Assembly: GCF_002216685.1 (NCBI RefSeq)
Contig: NZ_CP022353.1
Span: 1,612,001 to 1,676,000 of the forward strand
DNA length: 64,000 nt
Direction: 5' to 3'
Source: Vibrio tarriae
GTDB lineage: Bacteria; Pseudomonadota; Gammaproteobacteria; Enterobacterales; Vibrionaceae
Each line of letters begins with the position of its first letter. Within the stretch, counting starts at the first letter, position 1. A program made the translations under genes and the position numbers. This document shows, piece after piece, positions 62,668 to 64,000 of this stretch. A model generated the notes under the pieces. The model was not told the DNA's origin. It ran no database searches and saw nothing but the letters and a program-made list of their open reading frames with translations.

Positions 62668-63588
62668 TTAGTAGCGAATCTTCGGATCGATGTAAGCGAG
62701 AAGAATATCGACAATCGCGTTAAACAAAATAAATAGGAAACCGATCAGGATCGTTACCCCCATAACCAAAGAATAATCTCGGTTGAAGGCGGCGTTAACG
62801 AAGAGCTTACCAATGCCTGGCAAACCAAAAATGGTCTCAATAACTACTGAACCCGTGATGATGCCGACGAAAGCTGGGCCCATGTATGACACAACAGGCA
62901 GCATGGCTGGCTTCAGCGCGTGCTTGACCACGATATAACCGTAACTCAGCCCTTTTGCACGAGCGGTGCGGATAAAGTTACTGTTCAGGGTTTCAATCAT
63001 TGAGCCACGAGTAATACGGGCAAAAGTCGCGACATAAAGCAGTGACATCCCCAAGACTGGCAGAGCCATGTACTGGAACCCTCCGTCTTGCCATCCGCCT
63101 GCCGGGAAAATATTAAAATTAATCGCAAAGATATAAATCAACACAGGTGCCAACACGAAGGAAGGCATGACCACCCCTAACATGGCGGTGGACATTATGG
63201 TGTAGTCGACCCAAGTATTCTGCTTCAAGGCAGCTATGGTTCCGACCGTTACCCCCATAATGACAGTGAAGAAAAACGCGGCAAGACCGATTTTGACCGA
63301 TACAGGCAGCGCGCTGGCGATCAGTTCATTCACCGTATAGTCTTTGTACTTAAACGATGGACCAAAATCACCCTGAACGATATTCGTCAAATAGGTTAGA
63401 TACTGTTCAGAAACCGGTTTATCTAAGCCGTATTTGGCGTTGATGTTAGCCATCACTTCCGGCGGCAGAGGACGCTCAGAAGAAAATGGATTGCCTGGCG
63501 CGTAGCGCATAAGAAAGAAAGATATCGTAATCAACACCAACATGGTTGGTATCGCTTCAAATATCCTTTTAGCGATGAATTTAAGCAT
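62668..63588 (-). CDS. oppB: oligopeptide ABC transporter permease OppB
   Basis: A 306-residue permease partner of OppC. LKFIAKRIFEAIPTMLVLITISFFLMRYAPG is the N-terminal family signature, and the coupling helix (RTARAKGLSYGYIVVKHALKPA) is near residue 210. Separated from oppA by 151 bases with a hairpin. Confidence 0.95.
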   Translation of the reverse strand: MLKFIAKRIFEAIPTMLVLITISFFLMRYAPGNPFSSERPLPPEVMANINAKYGLDKPVSEQYLTYLTNIVQGDFGPSFKYKDYTVNELIASALPVSVKIGLAAFFFTVIMGVTVGTIAALKQNTWVDYTIMSTAMLGVVMPSFVLAPVLIYIFAINFNIFPAGGWQDGGFQYMALPVLGMSLLYVATFARITRGSMIETLNSNFIRTARAKGLSYGYIVVKHALKPAMLPVVSYMGPAFVGIITGSVVIETIFGLPGIGKLFVNAAFNRDYSLVMGVTILIGFLFILFNAIVDILLAYIDPKIRY

Positions 63589-63629
63589 ATGCTCACTCTT
63601 TCAATCTGTGACAAGGAAATGCAAAGACC

Positions 63630-63652
63630 CTGCATGTGAATTTCACATGCAG
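63630..63652 (-). terminator. intergenic hairpin between oppA and oppB
   Basis: CTGCATGTG (63630-63638) and CACATGCAG (63644-63652) form a nine-pair stem with a small AATTT loop, flanked by further complementary bases. No T-run. Such hairpins often raise the relative level of the upstream binding-protein mRNA. Confidence 0.6.
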
Positions 63653-63679
63653 CGTCTACGTTACTTATAGTTTTATCCC

Positions 63680-63732
63680 GCTTAACTGGAGTTGCCGCAA
63701 TACTACGCAGTCACTCCAAGTCGTTGGGTTAC
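63680..63732. repeat. possible decayed Vibrio ERIC-like repeat
   Basis: In reverse orientation the stretch AACCCAACGACTTGGAGTG ... GCGGCAACTCCA resembles the ends of the ERIC-like repeat seen at 15553-15613. The match is loose and could be chance. Confidence 0.3.
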
Positions 63733-63739
63733 GGCTCTA

Positions 63740-64000
63740 TTATTGAGCTTTGATGTAAAGATCTTTCATATAGATCTTGTCTTCCGCGTTGTTTGATGGA
63801 TAACCACCAACCGTTGGAGAAACAAGGCGTGATCTTACGTATTGATAGATTGGTGCGATTGGCATATCGCGAGCCAGTAACTTCTCTGCATCAGCATAGA
63901 GTTTTTGACGCTCTTCTTCTGATGTTGACGTCATGGCTTTTTCAATCACGGCGTCGTACTCAGCATTGTGGTACTGAGGATCGTTTGAGGTGTTGCTTGA
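63740..64000 (-). CDS. oppA: oligopeptide-binding protein OppA, C-terminal part (cut by window edge)
   Basis: The last 87 residues of a minus-strand frame that is open to the window end. YHNAEYDAVIEKAM, ERQKLYADAEKLLARDMPIAPIYQYVRSRLV and a C-terminal NNAEDKIYMKDLYI match the end of OppA-type periplasmic peptide-binding proteins. It is first in the opp operon; the signal peptide and most of the protein lie outside the window. Confidence 0.9.
   Translation of the reverse strand, partial: SSNTSNDPQYHNAEYDAVIEKAMTSTSEEERQKLYADAEKLLARDMPIAPIYQYVRSRLVSPTVGGYPSNNAEDKIYMKDLYIKAQ

Overview
The window is a 64 kb piece of chromosomal DNA from a Vibrio, most likely Vibrio cholerae chromosome 1 or a very close sister species. 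The H-NS, ClpS/ClpA, AckA/Pta and histidine-operon proteins, and the gene order oppABCDF - GST - pta/ackA - yfbV - bio cluster - cfa-like operon - purB/hflD/mnmA - gsk - hns - his - icd - cspD - clpSA - grxA - hexR - panP - lysO, fit that chromosome as I remember it. No tRNA, rRNA, CRISPR array, insertion sequence, prophage or integron was seen. Almost every gene looks intact; only the two edge genes (an HDOD protein at the left, oppA at the right) are cut.

Layout. 1-5040: HDOD protein end, lysine exporter lysO, an unrecognised periplasmic protein, aspartate decarboxylase panP and the RpiR-type regulator hexR. 5089-8785: an iron-type alcohol dehydrogenase, glutaredoxin grxA and a YbjL/AspT-like transporter. 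8854-12176: clpS-clpA facing cspD. 12275-15535: monomeric isocitrate dehydrogenase and rluE. 15669-23085: the eight-gene his operon (hisGDCBHAFI, minus strand) with promoter, His-rich leader peptide and attenuator. 23170-25111: an NhaC-family transporter preceded by a clear lysine riboswitch, which points to lysine as its substrate (LysW). 25457-30778: hns, gsk (with a PurR-like operator) and mnmA-hflD-purB. 30815-36950: a tightly overlapping eight-gene minus-strand operon around a divergent Cfa-like methyltransferase. 37039-43590: htpX, a small unknown protein and the divergent bioA / bioBFCD cluster with a BirA operator. 43639-50340: serS, rarA, lolA, a SecC-motif protein, dusC and a GGDEF diguanylate cyclase. 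50505-54163: a TrpXYZ-like ABC transporter and a VF530-family protein. 54284-58635: yfbV and ackA-pta. 58666-64000: a glutathionyl-hydroquinone reductase and oppABCDF.

Most of this is core metabolism and housekeeping. The stretches most worth a second look are (1) the lysine riboswitch and its possible translational switch upstream of the NhaC-like gene; (2) the Cfa-like/FAD oxidase/DUF1365/SDR/chalcone-isomerase-like operon, whose Cfa-like enzyme seems to lack two bicarbonate-site residues of true cyclopropane synthases and whose promoter carries inverted repeats of the TGTACA type used by light-sensing MerR (LitR/CarH) regulators; (3) an interleaved repeat before clpS that could form a pseudoknot; and (4) decayed copies of the Vibrio ERIC-like intergenic repeat. 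All calls come from reading the sequence. Family names, residue numbers from other species and locus correspondences are from memory.
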